From: a virus
Reading direction: 5' to 3' (one strand)
DNA: 42,497 bases
IMG/VR virus record: IMGVR_UViG_3300047446_000271
Span: 1-42,497 of that record
Under the pieces are notes generated by a model. It searched no databases and had not been told where the DNA came from. It saw only the letters and a list, made by a program, of their open reading frames with translations. Numbering within the stretch: position 1 is the stretch's first letter; every line of letters begins with the position of its first letter. The position numbers and the translations under genes are program-made. Positions 1 to 7,195 of the stretch are shown here, in pieces.

Positions 1-1143
1 TTAACCCGTTTTGACCTCAACTATTGCCCATTCTTTACCTCGGTCATCATTATATTTATCGGTCATTTTTCTTGTTCTGTGGCCAAGCAGTCGTTGTGTA
101 TCGATACCCTGGTCCCGGTATACCCTTTCCGATAAAGATCGTTGTTCGTGGAAGGTTGGGGCAGTACCTTCTTCCCAGGTTAATCCGCATTTTTCCCTGG
201 CCTTTTTAAACGTCGTTGTTAGCGAACTAGCGGATACGCGATCCCCGCGAGTTGCCATTGAAGTAGAGTGACGAAAATGCACCAGGTATTTACTGACAAC
301 AGCATCACGGCAAACAGCAATGACTTCTCGTAATGTCATATTTATCTTTTCACATTTGATGCTTAAAGGGATCGCTACACGGCTGCCAGTTTTTTCCTGT
401 GTTACATGCAGCATGTCGTCCCAGATATCGCTAAATTTCATATTCGTGATATCGCCAATACGTTGACCAGTTACTAAAGCAAGTAGCATTCCACTAATTA
501 AATAAGGAGGGTGGTTTTCTGCTTGTTTAAATATCGCCTGCCATTCTTCAAAGGAAAGGCGCTGGCGTGTGACTCTATTTCTAGGTTGTCTGGTTGCCTG
601 TGCCGGGTTATATCCTGGTGGCACATGCCCTGCGTGCTGAGCCTCTTTGAAAACATCCACCATCACGATCCGTACAATCTGGGCCATTCTGTTGTGACCT
701 TCAGATTTCACATTATCCGTAATTTCAGCGATATCCAGTGCGGTAATGTTTTTCAGGTATTGCATACCTGAATGCTCCCGGAAAAGCCTTACCGGTTTTA
801 TTTTTTGCTTATATGAATTTGGTCGAAGTTCATTAAGACTCACTCTCTCTTCCTGAATTTTTAGATATTTATCCAGCCATTCAGTGACAGTGATGCTTGT
901 TCTATCCCCTTTAATTTTAGCAATACGCTCATTTATGCTCAGGATCTGCCGTGTTCTTTGTTCGGCAATGATGGTATTAGCTTCATTCGCAATTTGCTTT
1001 GCCTCTTCTTCATCAGTTCCCAGGCTATGAAACTTTCCTGATGTTGGATGTTTATACTGCCAGTAAATCCGACCAGTACGTTTGTCGAGTTTGCAGTACA
1101 AATTAGGGATAGTAACTTTATGAGTTCTCGGTCTAGCAGCCAT
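1..1143 (-). CDS. int: Lambda-type tyrosine recombinase integrase
   Basis: This enzyme integrates and excises the prophage at icd. The protein of about 380 residues has the lambda Int layout: an N-terminal arm-binding region, a core-binding domain (about 85-175) and a catalytic domain. Counting from a TTG two codons upstream, the active-site set is R230 in TGQRIGD, K253 in QEKTG, H334 and R337 in FHEQR, H357 in LLGH, and the nucleophile Y366. I chose the ATG at 1143; the in-frame TTG at 1149 adds two residues, and neither has a strong ribosome site. The gene overlaps xis by 11 bases, as in lambda. Its stop codon is at the window edge, so the attachment core lies just outside. Confidence 0.95.
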   Translation of the reverse strand: MAARPRTHKVTIPNLYCKLDKRTGRIYWQYKHPTSGKFHSLGTDEEEAKQIANEANTIIAEQRTRQILSINERIAKIKGDRTSITVTEWLDKYLKIQEERVSLNELRPNSYKQKIKPVRLFREHSGMQYLKNITALDIAEITDNVKSEGHNRMAQIVRIVMVDVFKEAQHAGHVPPGYNPAQATRQPRNRVTRQRLSFEEWQAIFKQAENHPPYLISGMLLALVTGQRIGDITNMKFSDIWDDMLHVTQEKTGSRVAIPLSIKCEKINMTLREVIAVCRDAVVSKYLVHFRHSTSMATRGDRVSASSLTTTFKKAREKCGLTWEEGTAPTFHEQRSLSERVYRDQGIDTQRLLGHRTRKMTDKYNDDRGKEWAIVEVKTG

Positions 1144-1369
1144 CGGCAATAATCCGTAAAAGTCTTGGGTTGGCGTTAGCAGGAACCTGATGCGGGGCCG
1201 CTACACCCACAAACCTGGCTTCACGATCTACCATCCAGCAGTGACCAACTTTTATTGCTGGTGGAGCAATCATTTTTCCCTTGGCGAACTTTTTCAAAAT
1301 TCGCTCACTGGGCGCCTGCTCGCCAAATTCTTCTTTAGCCCATTCGAGTAAAGGGATCATTCGTGCCAT
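1133..1369 (-). CDS. xis: Excisionase, small DNA-bending directionality factor
   Basis: This 78-residue basic protein begins MARMIPLLEWAKEEFG and carries a short winged-helix-like core followed by WMVDREARFVG, the pattern of lambdoid Xis proteins. It would direct Int towards excision by binding the attachment-site arm. A GGAGGA ribosome site sits a few bases before the ATG at 1369. The end overlaps int, so the two are translationally linked, matching the lambda xis-int arrangement. Identity rests on size, position and composition; the family is very divergent. Confidence 0.85.
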   Translation of the reverse strand: MARMIPLLEWAKEEFGEQAPSERILKKFAKGKMIAPPAIKVGHCWMVDREARFVGVAAPHQVPANANPRLLRIIADGC

Positions 1370-1555
1370 AAGTCCTCCACAACACCCGGCTGCACCCGGG
1401 CTGAAATGATTAAATATCGGTACTAATGAGTAAAATCTTATTAACTTTGGTCATATGTGGTCTTTATTCTGTAATATTTACTGTGAATGGCTCATGTATA
1501 AACCGTTATGGGTGTAATGGATTACATGTGAGCTTATTTTCGTGTTAATTGGTGG
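1370..1555. other. Gene-free stretch upstream of xis
   Basis: These 186 AT-rich bases separate xis from the rest of the leftward operon. No ORF with a ribosome site is visible. The repeated TGGTC and TTACATGTGA-like words could be Int or Xis arm sites or a promoter for xis-int, but I cannot assign any with confidence. Confidence 0.4.
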
Positions 1556-1981
1556 TTATGGTTCATTTATGATACTTGGCGCAGCTGCAATCATGGCGCG
1601 GTAAGCATTCTGCATGTTCAAGTCGTTATCCTCGCCGTTTGGCGCAGAGTCCCACGCATCCCGCATCACATCGGTTAATTCCGTTGGCACCAACTGCCAC
1701 CCATCCGGCACCGTCACAGCTTGGAGTGGTGGTGCTGCAAACAATGGGCCCGGGGCAACATCGAATCGACGCCAGCGGATATCACAATTTCTTTCTTCGC
1801 CTGGCTTGTTCCATGCAACAACATCAGCCACTGGTTCCTTGCTCGCCTTCCTGAACTTCTGAAGCTCTGCCAGCGCGCGAACCTGCCGCCCGTAAATTCC
1901 GCACAGCTCCAGTTCTGTTATCAACTCTTCAAGTTGCTCATCACTCAGCGTCTGCTCTAATCCCATGCGATTGGTAGTCAT
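1556..1981 (-). CDS. Phage early-region protein with conserved Ea-type C-terminal module
   Basis: This 141-residue protein has a variable N-terminal half rich in Glu and Leu. Its C-terminal half contains VTVPDGWQLVPTELT and, further on, AYRAMIAAAP. Lambdoid early proteins of the Ea22/Ead type often share this module, attached to different N-termini. The function is unknown; such genes are dispensable and expressed early from pL. Its ATG overlaps the upstream stop as ATGA, so translation is coupled. It is the last gene before the gap leading to xis. Confidence 0.7.
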   Translation of the reverse strand: MTTNRMGLEQTLSDEQLEELITELELCGIYGRQVRALAELQKFRKASKEPVADVVAWNKPGEERNCDIRWRRFDVAPGPLFAAPPLQAVTVPDGWQLVPTELTDVMRDAWDSAPNGEDNDLNMQNAYRAMIAAAPSIINEP

Positions 1982-2259
1982 AGCTTCACCTTAATTGCGG
2001 CATCAACTTCTGTTTTTGAGCCGTCGATAGAGAATTTATTGAATTGATATTGCATACGCTGGATGGTGCCATTATTGCGAATGCGACCTTTGAATACTAC
2101 GCAGTGGATTACTGATTTCGCTGGGCTACCAATAGGCGTAACAACCGAGCCATGAACTGAGACATCACAACCAAAAGTAACGTTAACCCTGGTCTTTCTG
2201 TGCGTTAAAACAAAGCCCAAGCGTTTTGGCACCATCTGGCCTTTCTTGAAAAATTCCAT
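1978..2259 (-). CDS. Hypothetical phage early protein (93 aa)
   Basis: I do not recognise this protein. It starts MEFFKKGQMVPKRLGFVL and is basic, with alternating hydrophobic residues suggesting a small beta-rich fold. It has no signal peptide or membrane segment. I chose the ATG at 2259 rather than an upstream start at 2307 because an AAAGGGAG ribosome site lies about 9 bases before it and it follows the Ea22-like stop by one base. It belongs to the leftward pL operon. Confidence 0.65.
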   Translation of the reverse strand: MEFFKKGQMVPKRLGFVLTHRKTRVNVTFGCDVSVHGSVVTPIGSPAKSVIHCVVFKGRIRNNGTIQRMQYQFNKFSIDGSKTEVDAAIKVKL

Positions 2260-2260
2260 A

Positions 2261-2872
2261 TCAACTACTCCCTTTAACTTGGCCGGCAGCGGAGCGGAAA
2301 GCATCAAGCGCAGCCACCATTAACGCTTGATAGTTTTCGTGTCCAAGTTGTCCGATATCAATATCTCGATCACGCTCACTAATAATTCGTTCAAGATTCT
2401 CAAGAAAGCCCAACTCTCCGATAACAACACTCTTGGCTGCCAGTTCATTGGATAGCTGCATCATGCCGTTGGGTGCTGGTGTGTATGCAACACCTGGATG
2501 TGCCATTCTCGAGTCTATAGCAGCATCAAATTCATTGGCATCCAGTTCTACCAACCCGTCCCATCCAATTAATCCCGGCTCGCTCTCATCCCCAAAAGCA
2601 TCCTTATCCCGTATAAATTGATACCGCATAGCGTTACGCTGCGCCTGCTCCAGCGCCGCTATCAGTGCAAGGACGTTTTTAGGGTCGCATCCAGAAACAA
2701 ACTCAGCGTTACACTTCTCAGCGAAATGCCCCAGCACATCCTCCTTAGTGAAAGAAAATGGCCCGTGAGTAATTCCATTGAACATTGTCGATGTTCTGCG
2801 CCATGGTCCCGGCGTCGCTTTCATAGCTACCGACTTCATATCGGCAATTAGCGCTTCCATTCCCTTATCCAT
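2261..2872 (-). CDS. Ea22-like early protein
   Basis: This 203-residue protein matches the Ead/Ea22 family layout: an N-terminal ATPGPW motif near residue 19, a central NAEFVSGCDPKNVLALIAAL block (about 55-74), and a variable C-terminal region with a predicted helix. Lambda ea22 is a non-essential early gene expressed from pL and is linked in the literature to the lysis-lysogeny balance; the biochemical role is unknown. The start overlaps the methyltransferase stop by eight bases. Confidence 0.8.
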   Translation of the reverse strand: MDKGMEALIADMKSVAMKATPGPWRRTSTMFNGITHGPFSFTKEDVLGHFAEKCNAEFVSGCDPKNVLALIAALEQAQRNAMRYQFIRDKDAFGDESEPGLIGWDGLVELDANEFDAAIDSRMAHPGVAYTPAPNGMMQLSNELAAKSVVIGELGFLENLERIISERDRDIDIGQLGHENYQALMVAALDAFRSAAGQVKGSS

Positions 2873-3371
2873 TGCCGGCCTCCTTCACAAATAGAATCCA
2901 GTGAGTTTTGTCCGCTTTACCAGTGCGCTGCCCGATGATCGGTTTCTCTGGCGTAAGCGCCAGAATCTGGCTAACCGGTATCTGCGTTTCGTTCCATTTG
3001 AAGATGAGTACGCCGTGTGGCCACAATACTCTGAACGCCTCAGAGAACCCGGCTCGTAAATCATCGCGCCATGTTTCTTTGTTCAATTTGCCGTACTTCT
3101 TGCCCATCCAGGCGTTATCGCCAACGCGCTCAAGGTGTGGCGGGTCGAACACAACGACCGGGAAAGAATCATTGGCGAACGGCAGCGCGCGGAAGTCGGC
3201 AATCAGGTCAGGACGAATGACCAGGCGGCGACCATCGCATAACGTGTGCTCCTCGCTGCGGATGTCGGTGAACACAGCTCGCTCATCCTCCTTATCGAGC
3301 CAAAACATGCGTGATCCGCAGCACATGTCGAGGATTGAAGGCGTGGCCAACGCTTCGATTTTATTGCTCAT
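2865..3371 (-). CDS. Small SAM-dependent methyltransferase
   Basis: This 168-residue protein looks like a compact class I methyltransferase. Motif I is ILDMCCGS (residues 13-20), the cofactor-binding loop. Motif IV is DPPH (76-79), which resembles the catalytic tetrad of amino-group DNA or RNA methyltransferases but with His in place of Tyr or Phe. The substrate cannot be told from sequence. I chose the ATG at 3371 because GGAGA lies eight bases upstream; a GTG at 3392 would add seven residues. No restriction enzyme gene is nearby, so this may be a solitary modification enzyme. Confidence 0.75.
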   Translation of the reverse strand: MSNKIEALATPSILDMCCGSRMFWLDKEDERAVFTDIRSEEHTLCDGRRLVIRPDLIADFRALPFANDSFPVVVFDPPHLERVGDNAWMGKKYGKLNKETWRDDLRAGFSEAFRVLWPHGVLIFKWNETQIPVSQILALTPEKPIIGQRTGKADKTHWILFVKEAGNG

Positions 3372-4011
3372 AGCGTGGTCTCCATTCTTCACAGCTAATA
3401 TCTCGGCAGCCGTCGAAATCGTATGGGTTCAGTTGCCAGCTTATTTTTCCGCAGCACGGGCAATTCCAACGCACTTTCCCGGATGAACCCTTACGGCGCT
3501 TGTAGCGCTTAATGTGATCAGGCGTTTTCAGCCCGGCGCCCTGAATCATGCGACGGCGGTCAAGAAGGTTGATGTTGAAGGTTCGACGCTTAACCGCTTC
3601 AGCGAGATGGAACGGAAGCCATACAATTTCAGCGCTATCAGTAGGTGATTCAAAAGTTGATGCCTTGCTGAAATCGGTAGTTGGCAGCGAGCCATTACAC
3701 AACCAGTAAAGGTCGTTGCCATCCCACTGGCCTTTAACGAAACCGACATATTTCACACAGCTAGGTTCGATAGTGGTTTTACCTGGTACGTACTGATGGT
3801 CGACGTGGAGAACGGTGAGAGCGTCAACGTCATCAGCAGAAACCGGCAACTCAATCTCCCGGCCGTTGTCCCATGCCGCCTGTGCTTCTTCACGAGTGTA
3901 CGTATGGGCAAGGCTAATATTGGTGCTATAGCCGTTACCATTCACACAATGAAACGACATATTGGTGCCGACAGTTTCGCGGGTGCATGCCAGATAAAAG
4001 CGGTTTTTCAT
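3361..4011 (-). CDS. Hypothetical phage protein with C-terminal zinc-ribbon-like motif
   Basis: This 216-residue protein begins MKNRFYLACTRETVGTNMSF, a start I associate with uncharacterised proteins of enterobacterial lambdoid phages. The C-terminus has CPCCGK followed after about 17 residues by a cysteine pair in DGCRDISCEEW, which could bind one zinc ion. A basic stretch (IKRYKRRKGSSGK) precedes it, so nucleic acid binding is possible but unproven. It overlaps the upstream gene by four bases and the downstream gene by 11. Confidence 0.65.
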   Translation of the reverse strand: MKNRFYLACTRETVGTNMSFHCVNGNGYSTNISLAHTYTREEAQAAWDNGREIELPVSADDVDALTVLHVDHQYVPGKTTIEPSCVKYVGFVKGQWDGNDLYWLCNGSLPTTDFSKASTFESPTDSAEIVWLPFHLAEAVKRRTFNINLLDRRRMIQGAGLKTPDHIKRYKRRKGSSGKVRWNCPCCGKISWQLNPYDFDGCRDISCEEWRPRYEQ

Positions 4012-4616
4012 TTGCCAGCTTCCTTACGCAGCTGTGCGGCGTGATAAACCGAGTTGTTTGCATATGACTCAATCCAGTCAACCAATGAACCCATGTCAGT
4101 CACGGCCGGGTTGTCGAGAATACTCTCGTATATCTCCTTAGCTTCGCTGGCTCGAATGTTTGCAATGGCTGCGTCGGTGGCTGGCATATTGCCAACGGCA
4201 TCAAACCCGGCCAGAATCTTTGCCACGCCATCCATGCCAATCTCATCACCAATAATTTCCGTCAGTTGCTCGGTGGCATCAGAAAATACGGTGATTGCCG
4301 AACGTGCGTTTGCATTCTCAACAGCTAGGTTAACCACCTGCTGGTTAAGTGCTGAAACCTGCTCGGAAATACTCAGCGTTTCGCTGGCTCCCATAACTTT
4401 CGTTATCTGGCTGATAGTGAGTTGGGCGCTGGATAGTTCCAACCGCGCTTCACCACGTTCTTTAAGTGCCTGGGTAACAGCAGCTGTATTAGCACCAAGA
4501 CGGGTAGTGAGTTCTTTCACCAGTTCTGAATAGATGCCGATCTCTTTGATGCTGGCTGAATACTGGGTCGCTGTTTGAATCAGTTCGCTGGTGGACATAT
4601 CGACTAAGCGTTGCAT
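4008..4616 (-). CDS. Hypothetical phage protein, helical/coiled-coil
   Basis: This protein of about 202 residues is Ala-, Glu- and Ser-rich and almost entirely helical. The middle (SISEQVSALNQQVVNLAVEN) has heptad spacing typical of coiled coils. I chose the ATG at 4616 (MQRLVDMSTSEL) because GGAGAA lies at the right distance; the longer frame to 4685 has no ribosome site. Related proteins occur in pL operons of enterobacterial prophages, with unknown function. It is the second gene after rdgC. Confidence 0.65.
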   Translation of the reverse strand: MQRLVDMSTSELIQTATQYSASIKEIGIYSELVKELTTRLGANTAAVTQALKERGEARLELSSAQLTISQITKVMGASETLSISEQVSALNQQVVNLAVENANARSAITVFSDATEQLTEIIGDEIGMDGVAKILAGFDAVGNMPATDAAIANIRASEAKEIYESILDNPAVTDMGSLVDWIESYANNSVYHAAQLRKEAGK

Positions 4617-4670
4617 TAAGTTCTCCACTAAATAAGCTCGCCACTGCACTGGCGGTGAATTTTGGGTGTA

Positions 4671-4700
4671 GAAAGCCCAACCCATTGAGCATGGGCTTTC
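4671..4700 (-). other. Inverted repeat between rdgC and the next gene
   Basis: Nine-base arms GAAAGCCCA (4671-4679) and TGGGCTTTC (4692-4700) are perfectly complementary around a 12-base loop. On the leftward transcript this is a stem-loop just after the rdgC stop. There is no strong U run after it, so it may be a weak attenuator or an RNA-processing site rather than a full terminator. Confidence 0.5.
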
Positions 4701-4712
4701 GCAATTAATTGT

Positions 4713-5636
4713 TTATCGCTGTGCTTCGCCGCCGAGGGCAGCAGTCAGGCTCGTAATAAGGTGCGAGAGTTCGCCAGTAAACAGAATAAAGTCGGCATCG
4801 AATCGCTGAGCAATATCTTCACGGTCAATATCGTCGTTCTGGTCGAGCAAAGAATCAGAGAACTTCACTTTCTTGATCGCCATGCAATCATCAAGGGTGA
4901 AGGAAACTCGTTCCTGCCAGTCTAAGGCCAGGCGGGTTACCACTTTCCCCGCCTCGATATGCATGGATACTTCATCGCTGACTAAATCCTGATGGGTTAC
5001 GCGCGCCACGCCGCCGCCTTCCAGAATCGCTTTCAACTCCGCTTCATCACGCATAGCGAAACCAGCTGGCATATCTCCGCTACGTACCCACTCGGTCATG
5101 GTTAGTTCGATCGGTGCATCCATGGTGAGCGGAACCACTGGCAGTGAACCAATAGTTTTGCGGAGCAGGGCAAGGGCATCTTCGGCGCGTTTTGAACTAC
5201 CGGTATCAACAATGACCAGGCCCTTGCTGCTGTCGATCCAGATTTTTGTTGATGAATTACGGCTAAAGGCGCGGGGTAACAGCGAGTGAAGAACTTCATC
5301 ACGCAGTAAGTCTTTCTCTGTTTTCTTGAGGCGGCGGCCCTGATCAGATTCAAGTTTAGAAATCTTCTCTGCCAGCTCATCTTTGATAACGGCACTTGGG
5401 ATTACTTTCTCTTCGCGTCGGATCACCAGGAAGATCTGCGCACCGGCAAGGTGGTAAAGCTGATCAGACAGTTTGCCTAATGGTGATACCCAGCCAGTTC
5501 TTGCCATGTCCTGGCTGCCACATGGCGAGAAAATGAAAGCTTGTAGCTGGTTTGCGAACGTCGCTTCATCGGACATGATCGCCACGTCGCGGGATAAGCG
5601 GTAGATAAAAAGGTTTTTCAGTGTTGGTCTAATCAC
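4713..5636 (-). CDS. rdgC: Phage-encoded RdgC, recombination-associated protein
   Basis: The 307-residue product closely resembles chromosomal Rdg[10 protein letters not shown] near the N-terminus, [65 protein letters not shown] and the ending GGEAQR. RdgC forms a ring-shaped dimer on double-stranded DNA and restrains RecA filament formation and recombination. The GTG at 5636 is preceded by GGAGAA and aligns with the family start. The gene is first in the pL operon, so it should be made early after induction. A virus carrying RdgC could protect its DNA ends or tune RecA and SOS activity; that is inference. Confidence 0.95.
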   Translation of the reverse strand: MIRPTLKNLFIYRLSRDVAIMSDEATFANQLQAFIFSPCGSQDMARTGWVSPLGKLSDQLYHLAGAQIFLVIRREEKVIPSAVIKDELAEKISKLESDQGRRLKKTEKDLLRDEVLHSLLPRAFSRNSSTKIWIDSSKGLVIVDTGSSKRAEDALALLRKTIGSLPVVPLTMDAPIELTMTEWVRSGDMPAGFAMRDEAELKAILEGGGVARVTHQDLVSDEVSMHIEAGKVVTRLALDWQERVSFTLDDCMAIKKVKFSDSLLDQNDDIDREDIAQRFDADFILFTGELSHLITSLTAALGGEAQR

Positions 5637-5680
5637 GTTAATTCTCCACAGGCGGTTTCTGCACAACCGCTATTAGTAAC

Positions 5681-5779
5681 TTCACATCACAGGTGAGAGC
5701 ACTGAATGAGTGTGAGACCTCTACGCATGGATTGGGTTATGGGCCCGTCATGCGCCAGTGCTCTCGCCTGTAGTGTGAA
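5681..5779. ncRNA. Structured pL leader element 1 (long inverted repeat)
   Basis: Arms at 5681-5704 and 5756-5779 are complementary at 21 of 24 positions around a 51-base loop. The repeat lies between pL and rdgC, so it would fold in the leftward transcript. No ORF with a ribosome site is seen across it. It could be an RNase III processing site, an antisense regulator, or the folded part of a small RNA. Phage immunity regions often make such RNAs (for example DicF or C4), but I cannot match it to a named family. Confidence 0.5.
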
Positions 5780-5915
5780 ATGGCCGTTGTGGTGGCCGGT
5801 GCTCCTCGCTGTTCACGTGCGCTGGTTTTGCCACCGCTCAAGGCGGGTTTGTTATCCAGCGACTTCAGCCGACGCCGAGACTACTCGCTAATCTCAACCA
5901 TGCTTTCACATTCAC

Positions 5916-5998
5916 CACAACGAAGAGAGCATTGCCCGACCGGATGGCATTACGGGTTAGCCGGTTCTCGCCTATTGTTCAATGCTCTCATCGTTGTG
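5916..5998. ncRNA. Structured pL leader element 2 (inverted repeat)
   Basis: Arms at 5916-5934 and 5980-5998 match as an inverted repeat at 18 of 19 positions, enclosing a 45-base loop that has further CCGG and CCCG/CGGG pairing. Both this element and the one at 5681-5779 contain GAGAGCA(C/T)TG in one arm and its complement in the other, so they may be diverged copies or may pair with each other. The rest of 5637-6120 holds no supported gene; the rightward ORFs there lack ribosome sites and oppose the operon. Confidence 0.5.
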
Positions 5999-6120
5999 TC
6001 CCAGTCTCTCCTGGGTGCCCTGGAAAAAAACTGGCGGTTACCGCGACATCAACGGGAAACAAACGGGCCGCCAGAACAGGGATGTAAGGCATTTCTTTAT
6101 AACAGCATCTAACGATACTG

Positions 6121-6150
6121 AATGTAGGATATCTTACTTGTGGTTGTCAA
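6121..6150 (-). promoter_or_regulatory. Probable pL promoter
   Basis: On the minus strand a perfect TTGACA (complement of 6145-6150) is followed after 18 bases by TACATT (complement of 6121-6126). It points left towards rdgC and the whole early left operon. One repressor-like palindrome occupies the spacer and reaches into the -10 (6124-6137), and another lies just upstream of the -35 (6159-6172). This is the usual arrangement for a CI-repressed pL. Confidence 0.75.
6124..6137. promoter_or_regulatory. Left operator site (CI/Cro)
   Basis: The 14-base sequence GTAGGATATCTTAC is a palindrome with one mismatched pair. It lies inside pL. Its mirrored form GTAAGATATCCTAC occurs at 6922-6935 in the cI-cro interval, so the two sites are reverse complements of each other. 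This links the left and right control regions and supports CI/Cro operators. Confidence 0.75.
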
Positions 6151-6158
6151 TGATAAAA

Positions 6159-6172
6159 GTAGGAGAACTTAC
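6159..6172. promoter_or_regulatory. Second left operator site (CI/Cro)
   Basis: GTAGGAGAACTTAC has the same outer half-sites GTAGG and CTTAC as the neighbouring operator, with a different centre. It lies upstream of the pL -35 box, 35 bases from the first operator centre to centre, a spacing that would let two repressor dimers cooperate. Confidence 0.65.
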
Positions 6173-6216
6173 ATAGAGGGATGTAAAAAAGCCGACAATG
6201 TCGGCTTAAATGTTGG

Positions 6217-6873
6217 TCAAAGGTCAGTAATAACTTGCCGGACTATACCAACAATTCTACAGTTTCCGTTGACTTCGAGGGCGCGATAGCTCGGATTTAG
6301 GGGAATGAGATATTTTATCGGCCCATCGATTACGAATTTTTTTAAAGTGGCTTCAGCTGAACCTTCAATTTGGGCAACAACGATTTTCCCACTTGCTTCA
6401 TATGCACTGCCATAGTCCGGATCTACAACGACCAAGGAACCCTCTGGAATGCTGGGAGCACCGTTAGGATTGGTCATTGAGTCACCCCTGACTTTCAACG
6501 CAAAACCGCCATCGGAAAGGTTTGCGGAAGTGAATATCCACTCACTGGCGTCTTCTGCTCTTACTGGCGCGCCGGACTCAGTCCATTCACCAGCCTGGAC
6601 CCATGACAAAACTGGTATCTTTTTGATACCAAATTTATCAGTAGGTTTAGTTTGAGGAACGTCCGTATCGGGATCACCTGCACCATCAATTAACCACTGT
6701 GGATTACATTTCAAGGCAGCCGAAAGAGCCTGGAGGTTAGTTCCACCTGGCTCATAGTCACCAGATTCCCATCCAGTAACCGTAACTCGGTTCACACCAA
6801 CCAACTTGGCTAATACTGCCTGAGTCAATTTCAACTCTTTGCGTCTGGTGCGTATACGTTCATTCATTTTCAT
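6217..6873 (-). CDS. cI: CI/C2-type prophage repressor, self-cleaving
   Basis: This 218-residue repressor keeps the prophage silent. An HTH_3 domain (about 5-60, with LTQAVLAKLVGVNRVTVTGWE) is joined to a LexA/S24 autoprotease domain. The expected cleavage site is A94-G95 in WVQAGEW, the nucleophile is S132 in RGDSM, and the base is K178 in ATLKKF, so RecA-stimulated self-cleavage should work and SOS should induce the prophage. The ATG at 6873 directly abuts an operator palindrome (6874-6887), and its AGGA ribosome site lies inside that operator. It diverges from the cro-like gene. Confidence 0.95.
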   Translation of the reverse strand: MKMNERIRTRRKELKLTQAVLAKLVGVNRVTVTGWESGDYEPGGTNLQALSAALKCNPQWLIDGAGDPDTDVPQTKPTDKFGIKKIPVLSWVQAGEWTESGAPVRAEDASEWIFTSANLSDGGFALKVRGDSMTNPNGAPSIPEGSLVVVDPDYGSAYEASGKIVVAQIEGSAEATLKKFVIDGPIKYLIPLNPSYRALEVNGNCRIVGIVRQVITDL

Positions 6874-6887
6874 GTAGGCAATCCTAC
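6874..6887. promoter_or_regulatory. Right operator next to the cI start
   Basis: GTAGGCAATCCTAC is a palindrome with intact GTAGG/CCTAC half-sites. It touches the cI start codon and covers its ribosome site, and a TAAAAT element (complement of 6891-6896) for the repressor promoter lies just beyond it. By position it corresponds to OR3, where Cro or excess CI would shut off cI. The placement also suggests direct interference with cI translation or transcript start. Confidence 0.7.
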
Positions 6888-6898
6888 CATTTTATGAT

Positions 6899-6912
6899 GT
6901 AGGATTCCTTGA
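6899..6912. promoter_or_regulatory. Probable middle right operator (degenerate)
   Basis: One consensus half-site GTAGGA starts at 6899, while the opposite half is degenerate. It lies midway between two clear palindromes at 6874-6887 and 6922-6935, about 24 bases from each, where a middle operator would be expected. It also overlaps the start of the pR -35. The poor symmetry makes this call tentative. Confidence 0.5.
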
Positions 6913-6938
6913 CCTTGTGATGTAAGATATCCTACTAT
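6909..6938 (+). promoter_or_regulatory. Probable pR promoter
   Basis: TTGACC (6909-6914) is followed after 18 bases by TACTAT (6933-6938), driving cro and the right early operon. The operator palindrome at 6922-6935 fills the spacer and part of the -10, so bound repressor would block RNA polymerase. The layout mirrors pL. Confidence 0.7.
6922..6935. promoter_or_regulatory. Right operator within pR
   Basis: GTAAGATATCCTAC is the exact reverse complement of the operator inside pL at 6124-6137. It sits across the pR spacer and -10, the OR1 position where CI represses cro and the replication genes. Confidence 0.75.
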
Positions 6939-6972
6939 CATCGTGTTCCTGTTTATTACATGTGAGATAAAA

Positions 6973-7170
6973 ATGAAGAAAGATGAAGTCATTTCCTACT
7001 TCGGTGGTGTTGGTCAAGTAGCTAAAGCGTTGGGCATTTCTCATGCCTCTGTTTCTGGCTGGGGCGCTGTAATTCCTAAGGGCCGTGCATTTGAAATTCA
7101 GTCCATCACAAACAAAGCACTGAAGGTTGACCCGGCGCTGTATGTAAAGACTAACGAATCAGCCGCCTAA
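6973..7170 (+). CDS. cro: Cro-like repressor
   Basis: This 65-residue protein starts MKKDEVISYFGGVGQVAKAL and carries a helix-turn-helix with GISHASVSGWG, as in P22- and HK022-type Cro proteins. It should bind the shared operators and turn down cI and early transcription during lytic growth. I chose the ATG at 6973, inside a longer frame that starts at 6943, because it matches the family start. It is the first gene from pR and diverges from the repressor. Confidence 0.9.
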   Translation: MKKDEVISYFGGVGQVAKALGISHASVSGWGAVIPKGRAFEIQSITNKALKVDPALYVKTNESAA

Positions 7171-7195
7171 TCATAACTACCAAAGGAAAATCAAG

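Noticed and set aside
1141-1149. TTG start for int at 1149
   Set aside because: The ATG two codons later is a more usual start, and the extra two residues add nothing to the family alignment; it remains possible.
2908-3486. A 192-codon plus-strand ORF opposite the small methyltransferase
   Set aside because: It is antisense to two overlapping genes with motifs and has a Ser/Arg-rich composition typical of shadow frames.
5706-6176. Three rightward ORFs of 61-110 codons between rdgC and pL
   Set aside because: They run against the pL transcript, lack ribosome sites and show no protein-like pattern; the inverted repeats explain the region better.
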